Made by a program: the position numbers and the translations under genes | Source: CAWJNF01 sp963844235 | GTDB taxonomy: Bacteria; Actinomycetota; Thermoleophilia; Gaiellales; Gaiellaceae | DNA length: 64,000 nucleotides | Direction of reading: 5' to 3' | Assembly (NCBI GenBank): GCA_963844235.1 | Contig: CAWJNF010000008.1 | Coordinates: 1,178,001 to 1,242,000, forward strand | The notes under the pieces: generated by a model | What the model saw: only the letters and a program-made list of their open reading frames with translations | Databases searched by the model: none | What the model was told of the DNA's origin: nothing | In this document: one piece after another, positions 44,197 through 53,003 of the stretch | How the letters are laid out: each line of letters starts with the position of its first letter | Position numbering within the stretch: the first letter of the stretch is position 1

Positions 44197-45264
44197 TTAC
44201 GACGCCACGGCCGACGGGACGAACTCCGGCAACACCTGCTCGTGGATGAGCCGGAGCTGCCCGGCCTGATCCGGCACACCCTCGATCCTTCGTCTCGACC
44301 ACGCCTCCACGAGGAACGGGTCGACGGGGCAACAGATCAGATGGTTCGCGCCGCCGCGAACCACACGGTTGCGGACGTGCTCGATCCATTCGTCCGGTGA
44401 GCCGGCGAGCGAGAGCTTGTCCGCCAGCTCGAGCGGCGTGAGCTCGATCGCGCGCTCGATCTCGCCGGCCTCGGCAGCAGCAATGATCGGCTGCAACTCG
44501 TCGAGGTCGATGCCGTGCCGCTCGAGATGCTCGCGAGGGAGCGCCGCGACGTAGAAAGCCACGACCGAGCGTGCGGCCTCACGCGCCGCCCGCGAGTCCT
44601 GCGCGATCGCGGTGAACATCCAGGTGCCGATGTCGAGCTCGGACGGGTCGCGGCCGGCCCGCTCGGCGCCAGCCTCGACGTGCTCGGTTGCGTAGGCGAT
44701 CGTCTCGTGGGAGCACCCGCAGCCCTGATGCATGCCGTCGGCGATCTCGCCGGCCAGCTCGAACGACCCAGGGCCCCGAATCGCGCCAATCTTGAGCGGC
44801 ACGCGCTCCTGGACAGGTCTTGCCGCCGTGAACAGCCCCGAGTAGCGGTAGAACTCGCCCTCGAAGTCGATCCTGCCCTCGTCGAGCATCGTGCGGAGCA
44901 CGTGATGTGCCTCGCGCAGGCGGCGAAGCCCTCCGCTCGACTTCCAGTCGACGCCGTACTGGCCGAGCATGGCGATGTTTCCGATGGCGAACACCGCCTC
45001 CGCGCGCCCGTCGGAGAGCTCGTCGAGCGTCGCGATCGTCTGCGCGAGAATCGTCGGGTCCTTGAGGATGACGTGAGTCGCGCATGGAGAAAGGCGGATC
45101 CGACGCGTTTGCCGGGCGGCGACCGCGGCGATCAGCCAGGCGTCCTTGTGGTAGGTCTCGTCCGGGAAGTAGGCGCCGTGAAACCCGAGTTCCTCGGCGA
45201 GCACGATCGTGTCGACGATCTGCGCCGCCGGGTGTACGGGAAGGGGTGCGTAGCTGAACCTCAT
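44197..45264 (-). CDS. LLM-class F420-dependent oxidoreductase
   Basis: A 355-residue protein, complete. MRFSYAPLPVHPAAQIVDTI, AEELGFHGAYFPDETYHKDA, TRRIRLSPCATHVILKDPTI, LDELSDGRAEAVFAIGNIAM, VPLKIGAIRGPGSFELAGEI, CGCSHETIAYATEHVEAG and LAGSPDEWIEHVRNRVVRGG fit the F420-dependent LLM family; the last blocks resemble MER-like members. It follows the second BBE flavoprotein (19 bp), so the two may be one unit. Substrate unknown. Confidence 0.85.
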   Translation of the reverse strand: MRFSYAPLPVHPAAQIVDTIVLAEELGFHGAYFPDETYHKDAWLIAAVAARQTRRIRLSPCATHVILKDPTILAQTIATLDELSDGRAEAVFAIGNIAMLGQYGVDWKSSGGLRRLREAHHVLRTMLDEGRIDFEGEFYRYSGLFTAARPVQERVPLKIGAIRGPGSFELAGEIADGMHQGCGCSHETIAYATEHVEAGAERAGRDPSELDIGTWMFTAIAQDSRAAREAARSVVAFYVAALPREHLERHGIDLDELQPIIAAAEAGEIERAIELTPLELADKLSLAGSPDEWIEHVRNRVVRGGANHLICCPVDPFLVEAWSRRRIEGVPDQAGQLRLIHEQVLPEFVPSAVAS

Positions 45265-45283
45265 CTCTGCCTCCTCACAGTCG

Positions 45284-46649
45284 CTAAAGCGGCCGGATGT
45301 TCTGGTTGAGGTGGAAGACGTTGTCCGGGTCGTACTTGGTCTTCACGTCGACGAGCCGGTCGTAGTTCGGGCCGTACGCGGCCCGGATCGGATCGTCGCC
45401 CGTCTCGTCGTCGCCGAGGTAGTTGACGTAGCGAAGTCCCGACAGGAATGGCCGCATCGCGTCGTATGTCTCGCGCGTCCAAGCGACGTGCTCGTCGGTT
45501 CGCTCCGGCTCCCGCCACGTCCCGTAGATGCCGAGGTTGAACCCCTGTCGGCGGTGCGGCACTGCCGTGGCGTCGACCGGGACGCGTGTCGCCTCCCCGT
45601 GGACGTCCTCGAGCACGATCAGCGACATCGGCGGCGGACAGAACGCGAACCGCTCGACGAGCGTGTCGATCGCGCCGTCAGAGAGCTCGGAGAGGAAGCT
45701 CGACTTCCAGTAGTACAGCGCGCCTCTCGGGCATGCATCGTCGATCAGCGTGTTGAGCGTCGAGTAGGCGATCGGGCCGACGAACACGGCGAGCGGATCT
45801 CCGTAGCTGACGAGGGGTGCGAGATCCTTCTCCGCCTGCTCGTGGCTGCCGACGTGCCCCACCATCACGCCGGCGAGCTTCGTACCCAGGCCGTCGGGCG
45901 AGTGAACGAGGGCCGGGTAGCCGATGAGCTCGTCGGGAAATGTCGGGCATATGTCACGGTAGAAGCGAAGGACATCGCCGGCCGCTTCGAACGGGTAGAC
46001 GATCGTGCCGCCGATCACCGTCGGGCCGATCGGATGGAGGCGGTACTCGAACGAGGTCACGACGCCGAAGTTGCCGCCTCCGCCGCGCAGAGCCCAGAAG
46101 AGATCGGCGTGCTCCTCCTCGCTAGCCGTCAGCACGGCGCCGTCCGCGGTCACGAGCTCCACGGAGAGGAGGTTGTCGACGGTGAGGCCATGCTTTGCCA
46201 TGAGGAACCCGAACCCTCCACCGAGGGTCAGGCCCGCGATCCCGGTCGTTGAGATCGCGCCTCCGGTGACGGCGAGCCCGTGGAGCTGCGTCTCCCGGTT
46301 GAGCTCTGCCCACGTCACACCGCCTTGCGCCCGCACGGTGCGGGCCGCGGGATCGACATGGATCCCCTTCATCGGCGCGAGGTCGATCATCAGACCTCCG
46401 TCGGTGACCGCCTTACCGGCGACGTTGTGGCCGCCGCCGCGAATCGACACCTCGCGGCCGCTCTGACGAGCCGCGCCCAGGGCCGTCACGACATCGGCGG
46501 TCCCGCCGCAGCGCGCGATGACGGCTGGACGCCGGTCGATCATCCCGTTCTGGATCTGGCGGGCCTCGTCGTACCCGTCGTCGGCCGGCCGCAGAAGCTG
46601 GCCGGAGAACCCTTCCAGCCCTGTGAGAACATCCTCCTGGAGCTGCCAT
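45284..46649 (-). CDS. FAD-linked oxidoreductase (berberine-bridge-enzyme-like), copy 2, frameshift after the start
   Basis: The protein from LQEDVLTGLEGFSGQLLRPA to LNQNIRPL matches copy 1 at 40390 along its length, including VSIRGGGHNVAGKAVTDGGL, TGIAGLTLGGGFGFLMAKHG and FWALRGGGGNFGVV. The ATG at 46649, behind GAGGAGG, is out of frame with it by one base: ATGGCAGCTCCAGGAGGAT would read correctly without one G, giving MALQEDVL like MATVQEDL in copy 1. The other in-frame start is a TTG at 46687 without a ribosome site. So either one indel is present or translation begins unusually. Same likely activity as copy 1. Confidence 0.8.
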
Positions 46650-46691
46650 GATCGAACCTCCTCGCCTCGAAGATCACGGTCGTGCAACGGC

Positions 46692-46720
46692 CTGGGGGCG
46701 GAGCCAAGACCCGCCCCCAG
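46692..46720. terminator. GGGGGCGG-type hairpin, copy 1
   Basis: CTGGGGGCGG, a 9-nt loop, then CCGCCCCCAG: a perfect 10-bp stem followed by GCGGGGAGGGGC. A homologous element is at 50868-50899. It lies between two minus-strand genes and may end the upstream transcript; there is no U-run. Confidence 0.6.
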
Positions 46721-46754
46721 GCGGGGAGGGGCGCTGAGTGGTACGAGCCGAGCT

Positions 46755-47274
46755 TTAGCCGAGCCGCCCCTCAGGGGTCAGCCAGCGCAGGACGCGCTTC
46801 GGGTGTTCGTCTGCGGATACCGGTGCGCGGAACGTCAAGCTGCTGTCGTCAACGTCCAGGCAGACGACGTAGAGCGTGACCGGGACGCTAATTCGTCGTG
46901 CTCGCGTTGGCCAGGAACAACCGCCAAGTGGCGGCGTCGAGGGGATGCGTGTCGAGCGCGAGAACGAGCGTCGCCGCCGTGTAGGAATAGCCGCCGGAGA
47001 TCGCCGCCTGACCAGAGTCGCAGGCGATCGTGAAGTAGCCTCCCTGGTTTGGTGCGAGCGTCAGCGCGGCGGTCTTCGTCGTAGCGGTCGCAGGCCCCGG
47101 CATCGCGGCAACCTGACTTAGGCTCTTCTTCTCCAGCTTCTTGGCGTTGTCGGCGCTGAGGGCGCGTTTCGCCAACGGCACGATCGCCACCGTCGCTGCC
47201 GTGCCGATGCCGCCGAGCGCGAAGAAAAGCGCGATCAGGGCCACGGCCATGCTCGGTGTGAGTCTCCGCTTCAC
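46755..47274 (-). CDS. Small exported/membrane-anchored protein, frameshift near its end
   Basis: GTG at 47274 behind GGAGG gives VKRRLTPSMAVALIALFFAL, one membrane segment typical of a family abundant in Thermoleophilia. Next come ALSADNAKKLEKKSLSQVA, an acidic-basic spacer, and a beta-rich end (GGYFTIACDSGQAAISGGYS, AATWRLFLANASTTN). A TAG stops that frame at 46888. One base later the frame reads ISVPVTLYVVCLDVDDSSLT ... LRWLTPEGRLG and ends with TAA at 46755, which looks like the true C-terminus (VTVYxVC is the usual last strand). Function unknown. It is third in the 48560-to-46755 unit. Confidence 0.6.
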
Positions 47275-47368
47275 TTGGTCTTCCTCCATTCGCTGAACGA
47301 CATTTCGGTTTCGGTGGTCGTCACGACGAAGTGACGGCGTACCTGCGGACGGCTCTGCATGCCTCCAG

Positions 47369-48325
47369 CTACCTCCTGACCCGCGTCCTCACCTGGACGC
47401 GGTTGTCGGCCGGGTCGGCGTCTGCCTGCTCGGCTTTGACCGACGCGGTGTTCGTCAGCCGGCCGGGTCGCATCGGCGCCTTCACGACGACGGTCACGGT
47501 CGCCGAGGCGCCGCTCGCGAGCTCACCCACGTCGCATGTGACCCTCCTGGCCGCGCGCGAACAGCTTCCCTGCGTCGCCTTGGCCGAGACGAAGGTCGTT
47601 CCGGCAGGAAGCGTGTCCACCACGCTCACGCCGGTCGCGGCGCCCGGTCCCTCGTTGCTGGCGGTGATCGTGTACTTGAGCCGTTTCCCCGGCCTCACCG
47701 GGTCCGGCGTGTCCGCCGCGCGCAAGGAGAGGTCGATCGCGGCCGGCTCGTAGGTGATCTCGAGCTCCCAACAGCGGATCGCCCCGGGGCTCGACGGCTG
47801 GACGTCGATGAAGAACAGGCCCCAGGTGCCGTTCATGGCCGTCCCGTCGAACGCGGACAGCGGGTTCTCGGGGCGATAGCTTCCGGTGAAGGGAGGGGTG
47901 GCTCCCGCGAGCGGGGTCGCCGCCTCGTCGTCGACGACGCCGAGCGTTCCGCCGCAGTCGGACGCACCGCTTCCGTACTCTGCGAGGACGCTCGAGATCC
48001 AGATCGAATCCTCCACGCCCGGCGCACCGAGGCTGAAGCCGTGGACCGGCGCCAGCGGCGACGCGTCGGTCACGTGGTTCATCCGCAGCCGCAGGTTGAC
48101 GTCGAGAACGGTCCCGAGGTCGGCGACTGGAAGCTCGACGCTCGTGAGCCCTAGGGTCACGTATCCGGGCCGCGCCGGGTCCAGCGCTGCGTCCGCCATC
48201 GGGACGTTGAGATTGCCGCTGCTGTAGACCTTCGTTACCGGCTGCGCCTGCGCGGGTGCGGCGAGCGCGCCCGCCAGGCCGGCCACGAGAATCGCGACGA
48301 CTGCGATGCTCCTGAGAGACGGCAT
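47369..48325 (-). CDS. Secreted protein with P-domain-like region and DUF11 repeat
   Basis: A 318-residue protein. MPSLRSIAVVAILVAGLAGA ends at APAQAQ, an export signal. Residues 30-200 resemble the proprotein-convertase P domain used in bacterial secreted proteins (YSSGNLNVPMADAALDPARP, LNLRLRMNHV-type strands, SAFDGTAMNGTWGLFFIDVQ, IRCWELEITYEP). Residues 205-318 are a DUF11-type Ig-like repeat (DLSLRAADTPDPVRPGKRLK, DTLPAGTTFVSAKATQGSCS, DADPADNRVQVRTRVRR). It is probably cell-surface or secreted with a binding role. It follows the small protein gene at 48393 by 67 bp and shares its promoter. Confidence 0.75.
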   Translation of the reverse strand: MPSLRSIAVVAILVAGLAGALAAPAQAQPVTKVYSSGNLNVPMADAALDPARPGYVTLGLTSVELPVADLGTVLDVNLRLRMNHVTDASPLAPVHGFSLGAPGVEDSIWISSVLAEYGSGASDCGGTLGVVDDEAATPLAGATPPFTGSYRPENPLSAFDGTAMNGTWGLFFIDVQPSSPGAIRCWELEITYEPAAIDLSLRAADTPDPVRPGKRLKYTITASNEGPGAATGVSVVDTLPAGTTFVSAKATQGSCSRAARRVTCDVGELASGASATVTVVVKAPMRPGRLTNTASVKAEQADADPADNRVQVRTRVRR

Positions 48326-48392
48326 GGCTGCTCCTTTCGCGTGACACCGGACCTCGCGGGCCCATGCGCAGGGACGCTCTCTCACCTCTGCC

Positions 48393-48560
48393 TCAGAACC
48401 GCATGCAGTCGCCGTCGGGATCGAAGATCGCGCTGCACACGCGCTCGTAGAAGCGCCTGAGCACGTGACCGCCGCTGACGATCCGGGACTCCGCGCGCTC
48501 GCCGTCGGACTCGAGCCGGCCGCTGGGCGCCGCCTCCGGTGCTGGAAACGAAATGGCCAT
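48393..48560 (-). CDS. Small conserved protein, MA(T/I)SFPA family, member 1
   Basis: A 55-residue protein behind GGGGAGG. It begins MAISFPAPEAAPSGRL and ends FYERVCSAIFDPDGDCMRF. The last 20 codons are almost base-for-base identical to member 3 at 53202 (one change in ~65 bp), while the middle differs. The N-terminus keeps MAxSFPA with synonymous differences, which supports translation. No signal peptide or known domain; one or two cysteines. It is first in a unit with a secreted protein and a membrane-anchored protein and is preceded by array D. I do not recognise the family. Confidence 0.7.
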   Translation of the reverse strand: MAISFPAPEAAPSGRLESDGERAESRIVSGGHVLRRFYERVCSAIFDPDGDCMRF

Positions 48561-48619
48561 TGCCTCTGCCTCCCCTGGTAGGTGCTCCTGCCTCATGCGT
48601 CCACACGGTGCAAGCCGGT

Positions 48620-48659
48620 GCTTGCCATGCGCTTGCAACTGGCTTGCAGACGCTTTCAG
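48620..48659 (-). promoter_or_regulatory. Direct-repeat array D (SARP-type box), four repeats
   Basis: On the minus strand: CTGAAAG (48653-48659), TGCAAGC (48642-48648), TGCAAGC (48631-48637) and GGCAAGC (48620-48626), all exactly 11 nt apart. The last ends 59 nt before the small protein's ATG at 48560. It nearly equals array E. Confidence 0.75.
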
Positions 48660-48722
48660 CCTGTAAGCCACGCTCGTACCTCCTCTCTGCATGCCACGAC
48701 GCTACGCCGGCCGACCCGGCGA

Positions 48723-48810
48723 GACATCGGGGAAATCCCTACGCCGAAGCCCTGGACCGCGCGGGCGGTGTTGTGGCGGGGGAGACCGAGCGTTACCTTT
48801 GCCACATGCT
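48723..48810 (+). promoter_or_regulatory. Composite conserved block, copy 1
   Basis: GACATCGGGGAAATCCCTAC (48723-48742) plus GC, then 46 bases, then CGTTACCTTTGCCACATGCT (48791-48810). The same two parts at the same 46-nt distance occur at 56911-56995. TACCTT could be a -10 on the plus strand, with the GGGAAATCCC near-palindrome as an activator site about 50 bp upstream. The stretch 48561-48964 has no gene; it holds array D and this block. Confidence 0.5.
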
Positions 48811-48937
48811 CGTGGGGCGCGGCCCTGAGTGTGCGCACGTCGCGACGCAGCTCGTCCGGCTTCCCGCCGAGCAAGGAGCGGAGGAACCGGCAGCACGAGC
48901 CGGCGTTGGCACCTGACGGCTTGGAGCAGACATCAGC

Positions 48938-48959
48938 CGAGCTCCCTTTCGGGAGCTCG
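48938..48959. terminator. Hairpin terminator after the 48965 gene
   Basis: CGAGCTCCC-TTTC-GGGAGCTCG, a perfect 9-bp stem with a 4-nt loop, a few bases past the stop of the minus-strand gene. No U-run follows. Confidence 0.6.
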
Positions 48960-48964
48960 CCACG

Positions 48965-49183
48965 TCAGTGCAAGTTCGAGCTCAGGTGGTCGATCGACGC
49001 GCCCGGACCGAACACCGGCGCGAGCGCGACCAAGTCGGTTCCGATCGGCGAGATCGTGGTCGCAATCGCCGGTTGCGGAGAGACCCGACGCGTTCGGCGC
49101 GACCGAAAGCGCAGCCGCACGAGCCGAAAGCGCTGGGGCTGACGATCGACAGCGGTCTCGGGTGCTGGAAAGGAGGTAGCCAT
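48965..49183 (-). CDS. Small protein, MATSFPA family, member 2 (divergent C-terminus)
   Basis: A 72-residue protein. MATSFPAPETAVDRQPQRFR has the family N-terminus of members 1 and 3, then an arginine-rich stretch and a hydrophobic end (IGTDLVALAPVFGPGASI). The FYERVCS end of the other members is missing. Array E lies at the proper distance upstream, so it is likely expressed. It may be a real variant or a frameshifted copy. A hairpin follows its stop. Confidence 0.5.
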   Translation of the reverse strand: MATSFPAPETAVDRQPQRFRLVRLRFRSRRTRRVSPQPAIATTISPIGTDLVALAPVFGPGASIDHLSSNLH

Positions 49184-49237
49184 TGCCTTTCCCTCCGTGT
49201 TGTGGGTTGCGGTCATATCGACACCTTGCGTCCCGGC

Positions 49238-49277
49238 GCTTTCCGTGCGCTTCCATCCGACTTGCAGCCGCTTTCAG
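49238..49277 (-). promoter_or_regulatory. Direct-repeat array E (SARP-type box), four repeats
   Basis: On the minus strand: CTGAAAG (49271-49277), TGCAAGT (49260-49266), TGGAAGC (49249-49255) and GGAAAGC (49238-49244), 11 nt apart. It ends 55 nt before the ATG at 49183. Same order of repeat types as array D. Confidence 0.75.
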
Positions 49278-49362
49278 TTCGTGTCTGGCCGCTCGTGGTC
49301 ATCGCTCTCCTCCGTCGCAGCGATACAAGGCCGTCTCGACGGTACGCCGGCCGCTCTGAGCC

Positions 49363-49382
49363 GACATCGGGGGAATCCCTAC
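49363..49382 (+). promoter_or_regulatory. GGGGAATCCCTAC motif, second site
   Basis: GACATCGGGGGAATCCCTAC, matching the first part of the composite blocks at 48723 and 56911. Here it is followed almost at once by the interior of a LAL regulator remnant instead of a -10 region, which suggests a deletion junction. Confidence 0.45.
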
Positions 49383-49399
49383 CCCGTCCCCCTCGATCT

Positions 49400-50844
49400 A
49401 CGGCTGGAGGCCGGGCTGCTCCGCTTCCGCCACCCGCTCGTTCGCTCGGCGTCTACCGCGCCGCCGCGGCTGACGAGCAGCGGGCCGCGCATCTCGCGCT
49501 CGCGGAGGAATCACCGAGGAGGGAGAGGACGAGCGCCGCGCCTGGCACCTGGCCGCGGCGGCGCTGACGCCCAACGAGCCGATCGCCGCCGAGCTCGATC
49601 AGGTCGCGCAGCGCGCTCGCGAGCGCAGCGGCTACGCCGCCGCCGCGGCCGCGTTCGACTGCTCGGCGCGCCTGACTCCCGACCAGACCGACGAGTCCTC
49701 CGGCTCTACGCCGCTGTGGAGGCGGCCTGGAAGGCGGGCTATGCAGCGCGGGCGAGCCGGCTTCTCGAAGAGGCGCTGACCGGCTGCGAAAACCCGCGGG
49801 TACGAGCGAACATCCAGCACCTGCGCGGCCACGATGCCTCCTACGCGGTGGATCTCCTCCGGAAGCGCACCGGCTCTTGGTCGAGGAGGCGGAAGCCGTG
49901 CTCGACATCGACGTCGAGAAGGCGGCGTTCATGCTGGCCGAGGCTACCGAGGCGAGCATCTTCGTGGGCGACTTCCTTCAGGCCGCCGAGACCGGTGCCC
50001 GCGCCGCCGCGCTGGCACCGCCCGGTTCCGCTGCGCGAGCATACGCCGACGGAGTACGGGGGACGATCGGTGAACACCGGACGCGGCGATGAGGGCCGGA
50101 GCCTGTTGCGCCGCTTCGTCGAGACGACCGAGTCGGACGACCGGCTCCGCGTTGACCTGTTTATGGTCTGCATGGCGCTCAACGGACGGCGTGGCGGGAC
50201 GAGCTCTTTGAGGCGCTCGAAGCCGCCGAGCGCGCGGTGCATCTCATTCGTGGGAAGAGCGCCGTAAGGCGACCGCGGGTACGCGCTCGACTACCTCGCC
50301 TGCTTCCAGCTGGCCACGGGTCGCTGGTCGGAGGGTTATGCGACCGCGCTCGAGGCAGTGCGCGTGACCCAGACGGAGGCCGCGATCGGGCGTGTGGAGC
50401 AGGCTCTCGCAGCGGCGCGCGAGGGAGCCGAGCTCGCAGCAGAGACAGGCAGCCTGAACGAGTGGCCTACGTATGCGCTCGGCTTCATCTACCTCAGCGC
50501 CGGCGACCCAGCTGAGGCCGTCCAGGCGCTCGAGCCGGTCGTGCGCCTGGAGATGACCCACGCGCAGCATTTGCCCGGTGATGGCGCCCTTCGATCTCGT
50601 CGAAGCGTACCTCCGCTCGGGCGAACCGACGCGAGCTGCCGATGCCTTGGCGCGGATCGAAGGGGGCTATGCGAGCCGCCCGTGGGAGCTCGCTGCCATC
50701 TCGCCCAGCCACGGACTACTCGACAGCGAGCCGGCGTGCTTCGAGGCGCTCCGCGCCGCCTCGGCTGCCTTCGCTGACCTCTCGATGCCGTTCGAGCGGG
50801 CGGCGTTGGCCACAGCCCCGAAGAACAGGAATCTGTCGCCGTGA
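49400..50844 (+). pseudogene. LAL-type (LuxR family STAND) regulator remnant
   Basis: The pieces appear in several frames: LEAGLLRFRHPLVRSA, YRAAAADEQRAAHLALAEES-like, AAALTPNEPIAAELDQVAQR, LYAAVEAAWKAGYAARASRL, LLEEALTGCENPRVRANIQH, APFDLVEAYLRSGEPTRAAD and SMPFERAALA. They align with the middle and helical-repeat part of the LAL gene at 53587. The N-terminal ATPase (Walker A) and the C-terminal LuxR helix-turn-helix are both absent, and there are at least five frame changes. It is therefore very likely non-functional. Confidence 0.75.
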
Positions 50845-50867
50845 GCCGTGGCCAGGAGACTGGGGGT

Positions 50868-50899
50868 CGTGGGGGCGGGGCAGATCACCCGCCCCCACG
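50868..50899. terminator. GGGGGCGG-type hairpin, copy 2
   Basis: CGTGGGGGCGGG, an 8-nt loop, then CCCGCCCCCACG: a perfect 12-bp stem followed by CGCGGGGAGGGGC, homologous to 46692-46720. It separates the LAL remnant from the convergent gene ending at 50912. Confidence 0.65.
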
Positions 50900-50911
50900 C
50901 GGGGAGGGGCT

Positions 50912-51388
50912 TCAGCCTCTCTGCGACCACCCGAGCCTCGTCAGGTGGTCTCCTGCCGCCGCTCGCCGCACCGGGCCCAGGACGCGCGCCGGTTCCGGCG
51001 GGGTGGACGCGCAGCTTCCCGACCACGTCATCATCAGGCTGTAGTCGACGCCGGGCACGAGCCCGTTCGTGTCGGGCACGAAGTCGAGCCCGGTCGTCAT
51101 GAAGAACTGCGGGGTGCTGCCGACACCGTAGACGTAGCCCTCGGGCACCCCGTTGAACACGCCGCCGTACTGGGCCAGCGGGAACACGGGCCCGAGGCAG
51201 TCGGTGGTCGACTCGACCGCAGCCAGACGCGACTGTGCCGTGTCGAGCTCGGTTCGAAGCGTCCTCACCTGCTTCTCGAGCGCGGTGACCCGCTTGGTCA
51301 GCGTCTTCACCGGATCGGCCGCCATCGCCGGCGAGGCGAGACAGGCCGCGGCCAGGATGGCCACTATGAGTATGGACAGCTTGCGCAT
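50912..51388 (-). CDS. Exported coiled-coil protein
   Basis: A 158-residue protein. MRKLSILIVAILAAACLASP then AMA is an export signal. Residues 25-62 (VKTLTKRVTALEKQVRTLRT, ELDTAQSRLAAVE) form a heptad coiled coil, followed by a small domain with two Cys (STTDCLGPVFPLAQYGGVFN, MMTWSGSCASTPPE). ATG at 51388 behind AAAGGAGGAG was preferred to the upstream start. It follows the protease gene by 35 bp in one unit. Function unknown. Confidence 0.65.
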   Translation of the reverse strand: MRKLSILIVAILAAACLASPAMAADPVKTLTKRVTALEKQVRTLRTELDTAQSRLAAVESTTDCLGPVFPLAQYGGVFNGVPEGYVYGVGSTPQFFMTTGLDFVPDTNGLVPGVDYSLMMTWSGSCASTPPEPARVLGPVRRAAAGDHLTRLGWSQRG

Positions 51389-51423
51389 GACTCCTCCTTT
51401 CCTTGGTATGGCGCGCAAGTGCG

Positions 51424-52932
51424 TTACCTCAGCCGTAGGGGCGCGCAGCTCGGATCGCCCTCGTTGCCGGATTCGTCCGCGGACTCGACACAGAACCGGA
51501 ACCGCCCGGTCAGCGCCCGGGGCACCTTCCAGGTCATCCGGTGGACGACCCCCTGCTCGCTCCGGACGAGCGGGCCGGTGAGTGTCGCGAGGACGCGGTC
51601 ACCCGCCAGCACGCGTATGCGCTCCCTCGTGCGGTCGCCCTGCTTGTCGTGGACCTGGTACCTGAGCGCGACCTTTTGGCCCGCCTTGCCCTTGCTCGCC
51701 ATGGCGCGAACAGCCGGGGCCTGGGGCTCGCCGGCCGTGCGGAAGGTGATGGCCGAGCTTTCGGTCTCGCCGGCCGCGTTGACGGCGACGACGCGAGCCT
51801 TGTAGGTCGTGCCGGGGCGGAGCCCGACCAGCTCGAGCGAGAGCGTCACGCTCGTCGCCGAACCGGCGTAGCCGAGAGATGTGACGGACGTCGAACGGCC
51901 GGAGCGGTACTCGATCGCGTAGTCGGTGGCGAGACCCCTGGGATCGACACCGCCCTCGATGACGGCCGAGGTCTCGGTGATCGCGGTCGCCCGAGCAACC
52001 GACGGGACGGGCACGCCGACGGGCGCGACCGGATCATCCGCGAGGAAGTCGACGATGCCCTGTGCGTACGCCCCGACCCACGTGAACGCATCGGGAATGC
52101 CGGGGCGGCCACACGGACTTGCGCCGAAGCTCGTCAACCCGGCGAGGAGCGGCCTGCCCGCGCCCTCGACCACGAGGGGCCCGCCGCTGTCGCCGAAGCA
52201 CGGGCCGGTACCGGTCGCGCCGGCGCACAGCATCCCGAACGGGTCGAAGTAGACGCTGTACGTGGCCATGCAGCTCGCACCGTCGACGATCGGCACCGTG
52301 ATCTCGGAGAGGAGCGGCGGAATGTCGGTCTCCGACTCCGAGATTTGACCCCAGCCCGCTAGGCGTGCCGACACACCAGGCGCGGAGAGCTCGGCCTCCA
52401 CCTCGCGCTGCAGCCGGATGCCCGGCTCGCCCACCGGCTCGCTGAGCCGGAGGAAGCCGACATCGTGGTGCCAGAGAGGCGGACCGAACCCGGAGTGGAA
52501 CCAGCCGTCCTCGACGTCCACGAACCGGAGTGACGGGCTGTCGAGGTCGTAGGACCCGACACCCACGGCTGCGCCGTACGCACCCGCGATGCAGTGGGCC
52601 GCCGTCATCACCCAGCGCGCGCCGAACAGCGAGCCGGTGCAGAAGCCATAGGTGCCGTCAGGAAAGCCGGCCACGACGGCGACGGTCGATGCCCAGTACC
52701 CGGGCTCGGCCGGCTGGCCGCCGACGATGAGCGGCCGCTGGGTCGCCAGCTGCCGGCGGGCTGCGGCCAGCGCTCGCCCTCGGAGCGGGGCCTCGAGATC
52801 GGCCTCGATCCACTGGGACGGAGTGGCGGCCGGCCCTTCGGCTCGCTGGGACTCAGCGGGCGGCGCGCTCCATGCGGCGCCGGTCAGAGCCAGCGCCAGC
52901 GCGACCACCGTGCAGGTCAGGAACCATTTCAT
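51424..52932 (-). CDS. Secreted trypsin-like serine protease (S1) with fibronectin-type domain
   Basis: A 502-residue protein. MKWFLTCTVVALALALTGAA is an export signal; a pro-segment leads to LIVGGQPA (mature N-terminus about I69). The triad is H113 (MTAAHC), D157 (HHDVGFLRL) and S249 (CFGDSGGP). The residue six before the Ser is Gly, not Asp, so specificity is not that of trypsin. Residues about 345-420 form an Fn3-like domain (TSAVIEGGVDPRGLATDYAI, LVGLRPGTTYKARVVAVNAA), and a beta-rich tail follows. ATG at 52932 behind GGAGGAGC fits the signal. Array G lies upstream; the small protein gene at 53202 precedes it. Confidence 0.88.
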   Translation of the reverse strand: MKWFLTCTVVALALALTGAAWSAPPAESQRAEGPAATPSQWIEADLEAPLRGRALAAARRQLATQRPLIVGGQPAEPGYWASTVAVVAGFPDGTYGFCTGSLFGARWVMTAAHCIAGAYGAAVGVGSYDLDSPSLRFVDVEDGWFHSGFGPPLWHHDVGFLRLSEPVGEPGIRLQREVEAELSAPGVSARLAGWGQISESETDIPPLLSEITVPIVDGASCMATYSVYFDPFGMLCAGATGTGPCFGDSGGPLVVEGAGRPLLAGLTSFGASPCGRPGIPDAFTWVGAYAQGIVDFLADDPVAPVGVPVPSVARATAITETSAVIEGGVDPRGLATDYAIEYRSGRSTSVTSLGYAGSATSVTLSLELVGLRPGTTYKARVVAVNAAGETESSAITFRTAGEPQAPAVRAMASKGKAGQKVALRYQVHDKQGDRTRERIRVLAGDRVLATLTGPLVRSEQGVVHRMTWKVPRALTGRFRFCVESADESGNEGDPSCAPLRLR

Positions 52933-53003
52933 CGGAGCTCCTCCTCGTACGTCGGGCACTCCGCCCGAAACGTGGTTGACGAGGGCCGACGATTCGCCGT
53001 TCT

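Noticed and set aside
48656..48874. Minus-strand frame MLGGKPDELRRDVRTLRA
   Set aside because: It covers the composite promoter-like block; weak similarity with the frame at 56772-57050 follows from the conserved DNA with fixed spacing rather than from protein constraint.
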